A DNA stretch of 10,424 nucleotides from contig CAMOEO010000082.1 in NCBI GenBank assembly GCA_946612175.1, forward strand, positions 1 to 10,424, in the 5' to 3' direction. Both the position numbers and the translations under genes were made by a program. How positions within the stretch are numbered: the first letter of the stretch is position 1; the number at the start of each line of letters is the position of its first letter. The stretch is from an uncultured Verrucomicrobiota bacterium. GTDB taxonomy: Bacteria > Verrucomicrobiota > Kiritimatiellia > RFP12 > UBA3636. This document shows positions 1 through 8,300 of this stretch, piece after piece. A model generated the notes under the pieces. The model was not told where the DNA came from. It saw only the letters and a list, made by a program, of their open reading frames with translations, and did no database searches.

Positions 1-33
1 CGGGGGCGTCCGGGAGGCGGGCCGGCCGGGGGG

Positions 34-1029
34 TCACGGGGCGCGCCCCGCCGCGGGCGGCGCGACGGGCGTGGCGAGCGGGTCCAGCTTGGCGTACCAG
101 GGGAAGCGCTTCGGGTCGTCGCCCGGCTGCCAGCGCTTCCAGCGGCGGTAGGCCCACATCCACTGTCCGGGCCAGTACTGGATCATGTGCTCCATCGCCG
201 AGACGATCCCGCGGGTGATCGCCTCGGGCTCGGTCGCCGCCGTCTCCTCGGCGGAGAACTCGCGGACGGCGCGGAGGGAGTAGACGTCGCGTTCGGCGTC
301 GTAGACCATCGCGGCGACGAGAACCGGGACGCGGAGGCGGCGGGAGAGCGTCCCGACGGCGGGGGAGAAGGAGGCGGGGGTGCCGAGGAAGTCGAGGTAG
401 ACGCCGCCGTCGCGGCCGTCCACATGCTGGTCCAGCACCATCGCGACGACGTCGCGGGCGCGGAGGGCGCGCACGACGCCGACCATCGCGCCCTCGCGCG
501 GGATGACGCGCTGCCCGGCGCCGCTGCGGAAGCGGCGCATGCGGCGCGCGACGGCGCGGGTGCCGAGCGGCTTGAAGACGCTCCAGAGGCGGCGCCCGTG
601 CGAGGCGACGAGGAGCCCGGCCAGCTCCCAGTTGCCGAAGTGCGCGGTGACGAAGACGCCGGGGAAGTCCCCCTCGACCCAGCGGCGCGTCGTCTCGTCG
701 CCGAGCTCGCAGTGGCGGTCGAGGCGCTCCTGCGTGCGGCGGGCGAACCAGAAGTAGTCGACGAGGACGCGCGAGGAGCTCTCGAAGCTCTCGCGGACGA
801 TGCGCTCCTTCTCGGACTCCGGGATCGAGTTGCCGTAGACGAGGTCGACGTTGGTCCGCGCGTACCGGTACCAGCGGATGCACGGCCGGCAGAGCAGGCG
901 GGCGATGAGCCGGGCGAGGCGGAGCTCCGCGCGGCGGGAGAGCGCGGGGACGAGCAGCGAGCCGAGCCACAGGAAAAGGTTCTGCGGGATGGCGGCGAGC
1001 GTTCGGCGGATGTGGCGGCGCTTCGGCAT
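34..1029 (-). CDS. LpxL/HtrB-family lysophospholipid (lipid A) acyltransferase
   Basis: A 331-residue protein of the LpxL/LpxM/HtrB family. Family members are inner-membrane enzymes that move an acyl chain from acyl-ACP to a lipid A precursor on the cytoplasmic face. Seen: a hydrophobic N-terminal anchor (about residues 14-30), the catalytic HX4(D/E) motif HFGNWE at 130-135, a DQHVDG segment near 200 followed by the FLGTPASFSPAVGTLSRR block, and the family's C-terminal signature WPGQWMWAYRRWKRW at 286-300. Length is normal for the family (about 300-330). The ATG at 1029 lies 2 bases after the stop of the ABC exporter, so the two are probably co-transcribed and translationally coupled; I see no Shine-Dalgarno sequence. 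The frame stays open far upstream, but that part is a shadow of the exporter gene. Which acylation step it performs cannot be told from sequence, so no symbol is given. Family assignment is secure. Confidence 0.93.
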   Translation of the reverse strand: MPKRRHIRRTLAAIPQNLFLWLGSLLVPALSRRAELRLARLIARLLCRPCIRWYRYARTNVDLVYGNSIPESEKERIVRESFESSSRVLVDYFWFARRTQERLDRHCELGDETTRRWVEGDFPGVFVTAHFGNWELAGLLVASHGRRLWSVFKPLGTRAVARRMRRFRSGAGQRVIPREGAMVGVVRALRARDVVAMVLDQHVDGRDGGVYLDFLGTPASFSPAVGTLSRRLRVPVLVAAMVYDAERDVYSLRAVREFSAEETAATEPEAITRGIVSAMEHMIQYWPGQWMWAYRRWKRWQPGDDPKRFPWYAKLDPLATPVAPPAAGRAP

Positions 1030-1031
1030 GG

Positions 1032-3044
1032 CTACACGGCGGGCGGCGCCTCGAACTGCAGCGTGTGCAGGTGCGTGAAGATGCCGTTCGGGTTCCGCAG
1101 CAGCTCGGCCTGCGTGCCGTATTCGGCGACCCCGCCGTTCGCCACGACGGCCACGTGCCGGCACTTGGCGATGGTCGAGAGGCGGTGCGCGATCACGACG
1201 ACGGTGAGGCGGCCCATCAGATCGTCGATGGCGGCCTGGACGGCGCGCTCGCTGTCGGTGTCGAGCGCCGAGGTCGCCTCGTCGAGGATGAGCAGCTCGG
1301 GCTTGCGGATGAGGGCGCGCGCGATGGCGATGCGCTGCTTCTGCCCGCCCGAGAGAGAGACGCCGCGCTCGCCGACCATCGTGTCGTAGCCGTTCTCCTT
1401 GGCGCGGATGAACTCGTCCGCGTGCGCGAGGCGCGCGGCCTCCTCGATCTCCTCGCGCGTGGCGTCGGGCTTGCCGAACGCGATGTTCGCGGCGATGGTG
1501 TCGTTGAAGAGGAACGTGTCCTGCAGCACGAGCCCGATGCGCGAGCGGAGCGACGCGAACGTCGCGCCCCGGATGTCGACGCCGTTGCGCAGCACCGCGC
1601 CGGAGTCGGGGTCGAAGAAGCGCAGCAGGAGGCTCACGAGGGTCGTCTTGCCGCCGCCGGAGGGGCCGACGACGGCGAGGCTCTCGCCCGCGCGGATCGT
1701 GAGGTCGAGCCGGTCGAAGACCGGTTTCTCGCCGTAGCGGAACGCGACGCCGCGCAGCTCGAGCTCGGAGAGCGGGCCCTCGAGCGGCCTGGCGTCCGGC
1801 GCCTCGACGACGGTGACCGGCGCGTCGAGGATCTCGAAGACGCGGTCCGCGGCGCCGCTGCTCTGCTGGATCTCCATCGAGATGCGGCCGATCTTCTTGA
1901 CCGGCTCGTAGAGCGCCCAGATCGCGCCGGCGAAGATGATGCACTCCTCCAGCGGCATTCCGGCGACCATGGCGTAGACCAGCACGCCCATGCCGCCGAG
2001 GCCGCCCACGATGTGCGTGATCGGGTCGTTGAGGCACTTGGCCTTCGTGGCGCGGATCATCTGGCGGAAGAAGCCGTGGCAGAGGCGGTTGAACTGCCCC
2101 TCCATCCGCTCCTCCTGCCCGAACGCCTTCACGACCGCGACGCCGTCGAGCGCCTCCTTCATGACGCTCGTGAGCTCCGCGAGGCGCACCTGCCCCTCGC
2201 GGCTGATGCGGCGCAGGCGGCGGCCGATGAGCACGATCGGGACGACGACGGTGGGGACGAGCACGAGCGCGAAGAGCGCGAGCTTCCACTCGATCACGAC
2301 GACGAAGACGAGCACCATCAGCAGCGTGAGCGGCTGGCGGATGGCGTCGGTGATGACGTTCGAGACCGTGGTCTGCAGCAACTGCGTGTCGGCGACCGTG
2401 CGCGAGATCATGTCGCCCGCGCGCTGCGAGTTGTAGAACGAGACCGAGAGGCGCTGCAGGTGCGCGAAGATCGCCTCGCGAAGGTCCATCACGACGCGCT
2501 GCCCGACCCACTGCAGGTAGTACATGCTGAGGAACTGGCAGACGGAGTTCACGACGATCACGAGCAGCAGGAGCAGCGAGACGTCGACGAGCCCCTCCAG
2601 TCCCTTCCGGAGCAGCAGGTCCTTCTGCTTGTCGCCGAGCAGGCGGCTCGAGAGCTCGCGCGCCTTCCGGTCGAAGTAGCCCTTTTTCGCGGCCGGCGGA
2701 TCCTCCGCCGCCTCGGCCTCGGCCGCCGTCTCGGCGACCGAGGCATCGACGGCCGCGGCCTCGGCGGGGGCCGCGGGCGCCATCGGATCGGCCGCCGCGC
2801 CGACGACCTGCTCGAAGGCGGGCGGCGCGGGGTCGTCGTCCATGAGCTGGTGGTTGTCGACGAGGAAGGAGAGCAGCTGCTGCGCGACGACGAACAGCGC
2901 GATGATGGAGCCGCCGCCGAGGGCGGAGGTGACGGCGCCGACGGCGAGCCGCCACCAGTAGGGCTTGGCGAAGACGAGAAGCCGCGAGAAGGTCTTGAGA
3001 TCGTCCTTCTTCAGTCGGCGTTTCGGAGGTTTCGGGGCGGACAT
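1032..3044 (-). CDS. MsbA-like ABC exporter, fused permease and ATPase
   Basis: A 670-residue half-transporter expected to act as a homodimer in the inner membrane. MsbA relatives flip lipid A or other lipids across it. Seen: cytoplasmic Lys/Arg-rich start, TM1 about 31-62, further TM helices about 153-175, 238-272 and 343-380, then a complete nucleotide-binding domain: Walker A GPSGGGKTT (460-468), Q-loop Q508, signature LSGGQ (564-568), Walker B LLILDEA (584-590), SALD D-loop (592-595) and H-loop H620. All catalytic residues are present. Odd: an Ala/Glu/Pro-rich stretch of about 85 residues between TM1 and TM2, where this loop is normally short. The start at 3044 is chosen because it lies just after a good promoter; the open frame upstream to 3338 runs through that promoter and the tRNA. 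The leader is C-rich without a Shine-Dalgarno. The neighbouring acyltransferase supports a lipid substrate; a drug or other lipid exporter remains possible. Confidence 0.92.
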   Translation of the reverse strand: MSAPKPPKRRLKKDDLKTFSRLLVFAKPYWWRLAVGAVTSALGGGSIIALFVVAQQLLSFLVDNHQLMDDDPAPPAFEQVVGAAADPMAPAAPAEAAAVDASVAETAAEAEAAEDPPAAKKGYFDRKARELSSRLLGDKQKDLLLRKGLEGLVDVSLLLLLVIVVNSVCQFLSMYYLQWVGQRVVMDLREAIFAHLQRLSVSFYNSQRAGDMISRTVADTQLLQTTVSNVITDAIRQPLTLLMVLVFVVVIEWKLALFALVLVPTVVVPIVLIGRRLRRISREGQVRLAELTSVMKEALDGVAVVKAFGQEERMEGQFNRLCHGFFRQMIRATKAKCLNDPITHIVGGLGGMGVLVYAMVAGMPLEECIIFAGAIWALYEPVKKIGRISMEIQQSSGAADRVFEILDAPVTVVEAPDARPLEGPLSELELRGVAFRYGEKPVFDRLDLTIRAGESLAVVGPSGGGKTTLVSLLLRFFDPDSGAVLRNGVDIRGATFASLRSRIGLVLQDTFLFNDTIAANIAFGKPDATREEIEEAARLAHADEFIRAKENGYDTMVGERGVSLSGGQKQRIAIARALIRKPELLILDEATSALDTDSERAVQAAIDDLMGRLTVVVIAHRLSTIAKCRHVAVVANGGVAEYGTQAELLRNPNGIFTHLHTLQFEAPPAV
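2595..2858 (-). other. Ala/Glu/Pro-rich insertion in the ABC exporter, TM1-TM2 loop
   Basis: Codons for residues 63-150 of the exporter. After TM1 comes an acidic segment (LVDNHQLMDDDPAPP), then a low-complexity stretch of Ala, Glu, Asp and Pro (about 84-119), then a basic, probably helical part with KKGYFDRKARELSSRLLGDKQKD before TM2. Canonical MsbA-type loops at this place are only a few residues long. By the usual topology this would face the periplasm. It keeps the reading frame and the flanking TM segments are intact, so it is an insertion and not a frameshift. Confidence 0.6.
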
Positions 3045-3111
3045 GGGGCGGGGATGGCGGGGAGAGCGGGGCCGGAGTCCGGGTCTGCGGTTCCGGCGGG
3101 GAAAGGCCGCG

Positions 3112-3140
3112 ATTATACACGACTCGAGCCGGCGGTTCAA
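3112..3140 (-). promoter_or_regulatory. Sigma70-type promoter of the exporter-acyltransferase operon
   Basis: On the minus strand a -35 box TTGAAC (3140-3135) and a perfect -10 box TATAAT (3117-3112) are separated by exactly 17 bases. Transcription would start near 3105, giving a leader of about 60 bases before the ATG at 3044. It excludes the longer upstream reading frame as coding. Confidence 0.72.
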
Positions 3141-3181
3141 CGGCAAAGCGGCGGCCGCGCAAATTCCGCGCAAAATCCCGC

Positions 3182-3210
3182 TTGCATTCCGGCGGGGGAT
3201 TTGATAGCAT
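3182..3210 (+). promoter_or_regulatory. Putative sigma70-type promoter of tRNA-Ser
   Basis: TTGCAT (3182-3187) and TAGCAT (3205-3210) are 17 bases apart. Transcription would start near 3217, about 33 bases before the mature tRNA 5' end. The matches are moderate (TTG-A- and TA--AT), but the position is right and the local sequence is less GC-rich than its surroundings. Confidence 0.5.
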
Positions 3211-3249
3211 CCCGACCCGTTGTTCGCACCACGGAAGTCCCTTTCGAGC

Positions 3250-3337
3250 GGAGGGGTGACAGAGTGGCCGATCGTGCAGCACTGGAAATGCTGTTTACCG
3301 CAAGGTAACGGGGGTTCGAATCCCTCCCCCTCCGCCA
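3250..3337 (+). tRNA. tRNA-Ser, anticodon GGA
   Basis: An 88-base class II tRNA. The acceptor stem GGAGGGG (3250-3256) pairs perfectly with CCCCTCC (3327-3333), followed by discriminator G and an encoded CCA (3335-3337). The anticodon stem CAGCA/TGCTG (3277-3281/3289-3293) holds a seven-base loop with GGA at 3284-3286, reading UCC and, by wobble, UCU. A long variable arm (TTACC, GCAA loop, GGTAA) is typical of serine tRNAs, and the T arm GGGGG-TTCGAAT-CCCTC (3310-3326) is canonical. G73 and the long variable arm agree with seryl-tRNA synthetase identity. It stands alone between divergent and convergent protein genes. Confidence 0.97.
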
Positions 3338-3344
3338 ATCCTCC

Positions 3345-3382
3345 GGCGCGCGCATCCCGACGGATGCGCGCGCCGCCCTTTT
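3345..3382 (+). terminator. Hairpin terminator after tRNA-Ser
   Basis: A perfect 13-bp stem, GGCGCGCGCATCC (3345-3357) with GGATGCGCGCGCC (3362-3374), with a four-base loop CGAC, followed by GCCCTTTT. It begins 8 bases after the tRNA CCA end. The T run is short and offset by four bases, so termination may be inefficient or factor-assisted. On the minus strand there is no T run, so it is not an obvious terminator for nadE. Confidence 0.65.
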
Positions 3383-3411
3383 CCGCCGCCGTGCCGGCCC
3401 GGAGCGGATCC

Positions 3412-3429
3412 CCGCGTCCGTGGACGCGG
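3412..3429. other. Short inverted repeat between nadE and the tRNA terminator
   Basis: CCGCGTC (3412-3418) pairs with GACGCGG (3423-3429) around a CGTG loop, 21 bases beyond the nadE stop codon. It could mark the end of the nadE transcript, but no T run follows on either strand. The rest of 3338-3449 shows nothing else. Confidence 0.3.
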
Positions 3430-3449
3430 CGGCGTTCCGGAAAGGGTCC

Positions 3450-5351
3450 TCAGGGCAGCGAGAAGAGGGCGGGGGAGAGGTCCGACGGCGCGCGCCAGTC
3501 GCCGCGCGGCGAGAGCGCCACGGTGCCGACCTTCGGCCCGTCGGGCGAGGCGGCGCGCTTGAACTGCTGCGTCGCGAAGCGCCGCAGGAAGACGCGCAGC
3601 GCGGCGTCGATCTCCTCCGCCGCGTCCGCGCCGAAGGCGTGCCGCGCGAGCGCCGCGAGGTTCTCCGGCGTCTCCCCCCACTTGAGGAAGTGGTAGAGGA
3701 AGAAGTCGTGCAGCTCGTAGCGGCCGAGGATGCCCTCGGTCTTCTGCGCGCCGGCGCCGCCGGGGACGAGCTCCGGCGAGACGGGCGTCGCGACGACGTC
3801 GCGGAGCACCGCGGCGACGTCCGCCGGGGCGGCGGCGGCCTCGCTCTGCACGAGGTGCCGGATCAGCGTCTTCGGGACGCCGCAGTTGACGTTGTACATC
3901 GACATCTGGTCGCCGTTGTAGGTCGACCAGCCCAGCGCGATCTCCGAGAGGTCACCGGTGCCGACGACGAGCCCGCCCTCGCGGTTCGCCAGGTCCATCA
4001 GGATCTGCGTGCGCTCCCGCGCCTGGGCGTTCTCGTAGGTGACGTCGTGGACCGCGGGGTCGTGGCCGATGTCGGCGAAGTGGCGCTCGACGGAGGGGCC
4101 GATCGGGATCGTGCGCAGCTCGGCGCCGAGCAGTTCCGCGAGCCGCTCCGCGTTGCCGCGCGTGCGCGCGGTCGTGCCGAAGCCCGGCATCGTCACGGCG
4201 AGCGTCGCGGAGCGCGGGAGGCCGAGCAGGTCGGTCGTCCGCGCGCAGACGAGCAGGGCGAGCGTGGAGTCGAGCCCGCCCGAGACGCCGAGCACGAGCC
4301 GCCCGCCGCCCGTGCGCCCGAGCCGCCCCGCGAGGCCCGCGGACTGGATCGCGAAGATCTCGCGGCAGCGCGCCTCGCGCGTGGCGGGGTCGTCCGGGAC
4401 GAACGGGCGCGGGTCGAGGCGCAGGCGCGCGAGGTCCGGCGAGCCGGGGAGCGGCGGCAGCGCGACGCGCCGCGCGCCGGCGGGCGCGGGGGCGTCGTGG
4501 AAGCTCGACCACGAGGCGCGCAGCGCGTCGCACCACGCGGGGTTCACGTCGGCCTCCGTAACGGTCCCCGTGCGCGCGAAGCGTTCGCCCTCGGCGAGGA
4601 CGCGGCCGTTGAACGCCACGAGCGCGTGGCCGGAGAAGACGGCGTCCGAGGTCGATTCGCCCACGCCCGCGCCGGCCATCAGGTAGACGCCGCAGAGGCG
4701 GGCGCTCTGCCCGGCGACGAGCGCGCGGCGGAAGTCGGCCTTGCCGACGAGCTCGTCGCCGGCGGAGAGGTTGAGCAGCACCTGCGCGCCGCCGAGCGCG
4801 AGGTCGGCGGACGGCGGCTTGACGCTCCAGAGGTCCTCGCAGATCTCGACGCCGAAGCGCAGCTCCGCGGCGCCCTCGCCGCACGCGAAGACGAGCCCCG
4901 CGCCGGCGGGAACGTCCGCGCCGCCGAGGCGGATCGCGCCGCCCTCCAGCTCGTGCGCGGGGCGGAACTGCCGCTTCTCGTAGAACTCGCGGTAGTTCGG
5001 GAGGAACTCCTTGAGCGGGAGGCCGAGGACGCGGCCCGCGCCGAGCACGGCGGCGGCGTTGAAGAGGCGGGCGCCGACGCGGAGCGGGACGCCGCAGACG
5101 AGCAGCGAGCGGCGGCCCTCCGTGGCGCGCGCGAGCGCGAGCAGCTCGCGCTCGGCGGCGGCGAGCAGCGCGCGGTTCTCGAAGAGGTCGCCGCAGGTGT
5201 AGCCGGTCACGGAGAGCTCCGGGAAGACGGCGATCGCGGCGCCGTCGGCGTCGGCCTTCCCGTAGAGCTCGAGGATGCGGGCGGCGTTGAAGGCGGGATC
5301 CCCGACGCGGAGCTCGGGGACGCAGGAGGCGAGGCGGAAGAAACCGTTCAT
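3450..5351 (-). CDS. nadE: Glutamine-dependent NAD+ synthetase
   Basis: A 633-residue two-domain cytoplasmic enzyme for the last step of NAD+ synthesis: deamido-NAD+ + ATP + glutamine give NAD+. The N-terminal nitrilase-type glutaminase domain (about 1-280) shows the full catalytic triad: Glu45 (FPELSVTGYTCGD), Lys114 (LPLKEFLPNYREFYEKRQF) and Cys171 (GVEICEDLW). The C-terminal synthetase domain has the ATP pyrophosphatase loop GVSGGLDST (355-363), MPGFGTTART (388-397), GTGDLSEIALGWSTYNGD (464-481) and the ending FLRRFATQQFKR (588-599). Length matches the long glutaminase-fused form, not the short ammonia-only form. The start ATG at 5351 overlaps the upstream stop as ATGA, so it is co-translated with the DUF4175-like gene; an AGAAG 6 bases upstream is a weak ribosome binding site. 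No defects are seen. Confidence 0.97.
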   Translation of the reverse strand: MNGFFRLASCVPELRVGDPAFNAARILELYGKADADGAAIAVFPELSVTGYTCGDLFENRALLAAAERELLALARATEGRRSLLVCGVPLRVGARLFNAAAVLGAGRVLGLPLKEFLPNYREFYEKRQFRPAHELEGGAIRLGGADVPAGAGLVFACGEGAAELRFGVEICEDLWSVKPPSADLALGGAQVLLNLSAGDELVGKADFRRALVAGQSARLCGVYLMAGAGVGESTSDAVFSGHALVAFNGRVLAEGERFARTGTVTEADVNPAWCDALRASWSSFHDAPAPAGARRVALPPLPGSPDLARLRLDPRPFVPDDPATREARCREIFAIQSAGLAGRLGRTGGGRLVLGVSGGLDSTLALLVCARTTDLLGLPRSATLAVTMPGFGTTARTRGNAERLAELLGAELRTIPIGPSVERHFADIGHDPAVHDVTYENAQARERTQILMDLANREGGLVVGTGDLSEIALGWSTYNGDQMSMYNVNCGVPKTLIRHLVQSEAAAAPADVAAVLRDVVATPVSPELVPGGAGAQKTEGILGRYELHDFFLYHFLKWGETPENLAALARHAFGADAAEEIDAALRVFLRRFATQQFKRAASPDGPKVGTVALSPRGDWRAPSDLSPALFSLP

Positions 5352-8300
5352 GGCTGCTTCTGGGAATTGAGGGCGTTGAAGTAGTCGCGGACGAGCTCGC
5401 GGTACTCGGGGGGAACGTCCTTCAGCGCGTTTTCGAGCTGTTCGGCGGAGGCGTCGCCCTTCGTCTTGAACCAGTCCATGTCGGTGACGAACGCGGGGAG
5501 GGGGATCTCCAGGACGCCGTCGGTGTTCGGCGGCTTCTCGTTCGGATTGTGGGGGCCCTTGCTCTGGCTGTCCTGCTGCTGTCCGGGCGGGGGCATCCCG
5601 TTCTGCATCTGCTGCTGTTGCTGCTGCTGGGACTGGGGCTGGCCGGCCTGCTGCTGCATCTGCTGCGAGAGGTTCTGGAGGGCGTTCGCGGCCTGCTGGG
5701 CGTTCTGCTGCGCGGCGTTCTGCTGCTGCTGCCCCTGCTGGGGCTGCTGCTGGCCCTGCTGCTGCTGGCCTTGCTGGGGTTGCTGCTGGCCCTGCTGCTG
5801 CTGGCCTTGCTGGGGTTGTTGCTGTCCCTGCTGCTGGCCCTGTTGGGGCTGCTGCTGGCCTTGCTGCGGCTGGCCCTGCTGGGGTTGTTGCTGGCCCTGC
5901 TGCTGCTGGCCCTGCTGCTGTTGGCCCTGCTGCTGCATGGCCTGCTGGGCCTGCTGCATGGCCTGCTGGGCTTCCTGGGCCTGCTGCATGGCCTGCTGCT
6001 GGAGGTCCCGGCCCATCTCGCGGAGGCGTTCGCCGGCGTCGCGGAGGGCGTCGGCGGACTTCCGCATGTTGTCGGCGGCCTGGTTCATGAGGGCGTTGGG
6101 GTCGATCTTGCCGTCCCAGGGGTCGCGCTTGGCGTTGGGGTCCCACTGGCCGTCCTTGGGGGGCTCGTCCTTGGCGTTGGGGTCCTTCTTGCCGTCCCAG
6201 GGAGCGTGCTGGGCGTCGGGATCCCACTGGCCGTTCTGGGGCTGTTCCTGGGCGTTGGGGTCCTTCTGGCCGTCCCAGGGGGCGTGCTCGGCGTTGGGGT
6301 CCCAGTCGCCCTGGGGGACGTCGGCGTCGGGGTCCTTGCGGCCGTCCCAGTCGGGATTGGACTGGAAGGCGTCCATGGCCTGCTGGGCGTCCTGCTGGGC
6401 CTGCTGGGCGTTCTGCCGGGCCTGGTCGAAGGGATTGGCATTTTCGGAACCGTCGTCCCCTTCGGAGCCATCGGGCTTCTTCCGGCGGTCGAGGGCGTCG
6501 AGCTGGCTCTGGAGCGCCTCGATCTCGCGGCGGAGCTCGGCGGCCTTGTCGACGACGTCCTGCTGGGCGCGCTCGAGGAGGTCCTGGGCGGAGGCGTCGC
6601 GGGGCATCTCGGGCATCATGTCGCGGAGGGCCTTCTCGGCCTCGTCGCGGGAGGAGGCGTCGGCGAGCTTCTTCTGGAGGTCGGCGAGCTTCTCCTGGAG
6701 GCGGGCGAGCTCCTCCATCTCGCCGGCGGCGCGCTCGGAGCGCTTCTCCTCGTCGGCGAAGGGGTCGCCGGCCTTCTCGAGCTCGGCGGCGCGGCGCTCG
6801 AGCTCCTCGCGAAGCTCGGCCTGCTTCCGCTCCCACTCCTTGCGCTCCTCCTCGGACATCTCGCGGCCGGCCTGTTCGGCGAGGTCTTTCTGGCGGTCGG
6901 CGAGGGACTGCATCTCGGCGGCCTTGGCGAGCTCCTCGGCCTTGGCCTCGGCCTCCTCGCGGAACTCGGCGAGGCCCTTCTCGGCGTCCTTGAGGCGGTC
7001 GACGAGGCGCTGGATCTCGGCGGGGCGGGAGGCGGGGTCGGCGGCCGCGGCGTCGTCGGCGGCCTCGTGGGCGGGAAGGAGCTTGGACTCGAGGAGGTTC
7101 CGCGCCTCGGGGGCGAGGGGGGCGAGCGGGCCGGAGAGGGTCTCGTCGAGCAGGGAGCGGGCGATCTCCTCGCCCTTGACGATGCGATCCTTGGACTCGA
7201 CGACGCGGTCGCGGGCGGTCTCGTCGCGGCCGGAGCGGGCCTCCTGGAGGGCGGCCTCGGCCTTGGCGAGGGCCTCGCGGATGGCGCGCTGGACGTCGTC
7301 CGCGCGGCGCCCGACGTCGGCCTTGGCGGCGTCGAGGCGCTGCTGGGAGAGGGTGCGGCGGTCGCCGTCGAGGCGGACGGAGACCGTCTCGGAGTAGGCG
7401 ACGTGGGGGCCGCCGAGGTCCTCGGGGAGGTTGTCGGAGACGGCGATGCGGAAGCGGACGGAGGAGCGGGGGGCGGGGAAGACCTCGCCGACGCGGAGCT
7501 CGTCGGCGGCGGCCCAGACGCCCTCGATCGGGGTCTGGGCGACGGGGAGGTCGCGGACGCGGCGCCAGGGGCCGCCGTCGGCGCTGGCCTGGAGCTCGGG
7601 GGTGGCGACGCCGAAGTCGTCCGAGACGGTGAACCCGACGGGGATGCGCCCGAAGGAGGGAAGCTGGAACGAGAGGTTGGTGGGGTAGCGCAGCTCGACG
7701 GCGGGGGGCTCGTCCGCGGCGATGGAGAGGCCGTGGGCGACGGGGCTGTTGGTGAAGCCGTTGCCGTCCCAGAGGCGGACCGCCCAGGAGCCGGCGGTGG
7801 CCTCGCCGAGCTCGAAGGACCAGGAGAGGCGGCCGGAGAGGGCGTCCTCGGCGCCGGGGCGGTCGCCGTCGGCGAGCAGGAGCGCGCCGTCGAGGGGGCG
7901 GTTGGGCTCGACGGAGAGCTCGACGCGGGTGCCGGCGACGGCGGCGACGTCGAGCTCGCCCTCGGGGAGGGTGCGGGCCTCGACGCCGGTGTAGGCGGGA
8001 TAGCGGAGCGTGATCTGGGCGTTGGTGTAGTCGGGCGGGGCGACGGCCTCGACCTCGAAGTCGCCCGTGAGGGCGCTGCCGCAGAGGATGCGGTAGGTGA
8101 AGGAGCCATCCACGGAGCCGATCGTGTGGCGGTAGTGGCGGATGGCGGGGCCGTCGTCGCCCTCGCGCTCGGCGGAGGTCTGCGTCATGCGCTCGGAGGT
8201 CTCGCCGCGGGAGCCGGGGCGCCGCGTCCGGAGGTAGGCCTGGCCGGGGAAGCCGCCGACGATGGCCAGGTCGACGGAGAACGGCTCGCCGAGCAGGACG

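Noticed and set aside
1..37. A following gene on the minus strand starting with GTG at 37 and overlapping the acyltransferase stop as GTGA
   Set aside because: A GTGA overlap exists and about 12 codons are open (VTPRPARLPDAP), which could be an lpxK-like or other start, but there is too little sequence to support a call.
1065..3308. A 747-codon plus-strand open frame
   Set aside because: Antisense of the ABC exporter, whose sense frame has every ATPase motif. The shadow product is a featureless Arg/Asp/Glu/Ala polymer.
3045..3355. N-terminal extensions and small frames over the tRNA, for example peptides resembling GEGFEPPLPC or GGGGIRTPVT
   Set aside because: These are antisense translations of the tRNA-Ser 3' region, a well-known source of spurious proteins. 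They also cross the promoter of the exporter operon.
3420..5384. A 654-codon plus-strand open frame
   Set aside because: Antisense of nadE, which shows a full catalytic triad and ATP-binding loop; the shadow has only low-complexity Arg/Glu/Ala sequence.
5700..6000. CRISPR array or intergenic satellite, suggested by the regular repeats
   Set aside because: The units are in frame with an intact gene, contain no unique spacers, and encode Gln/Gly/Pro repeats.
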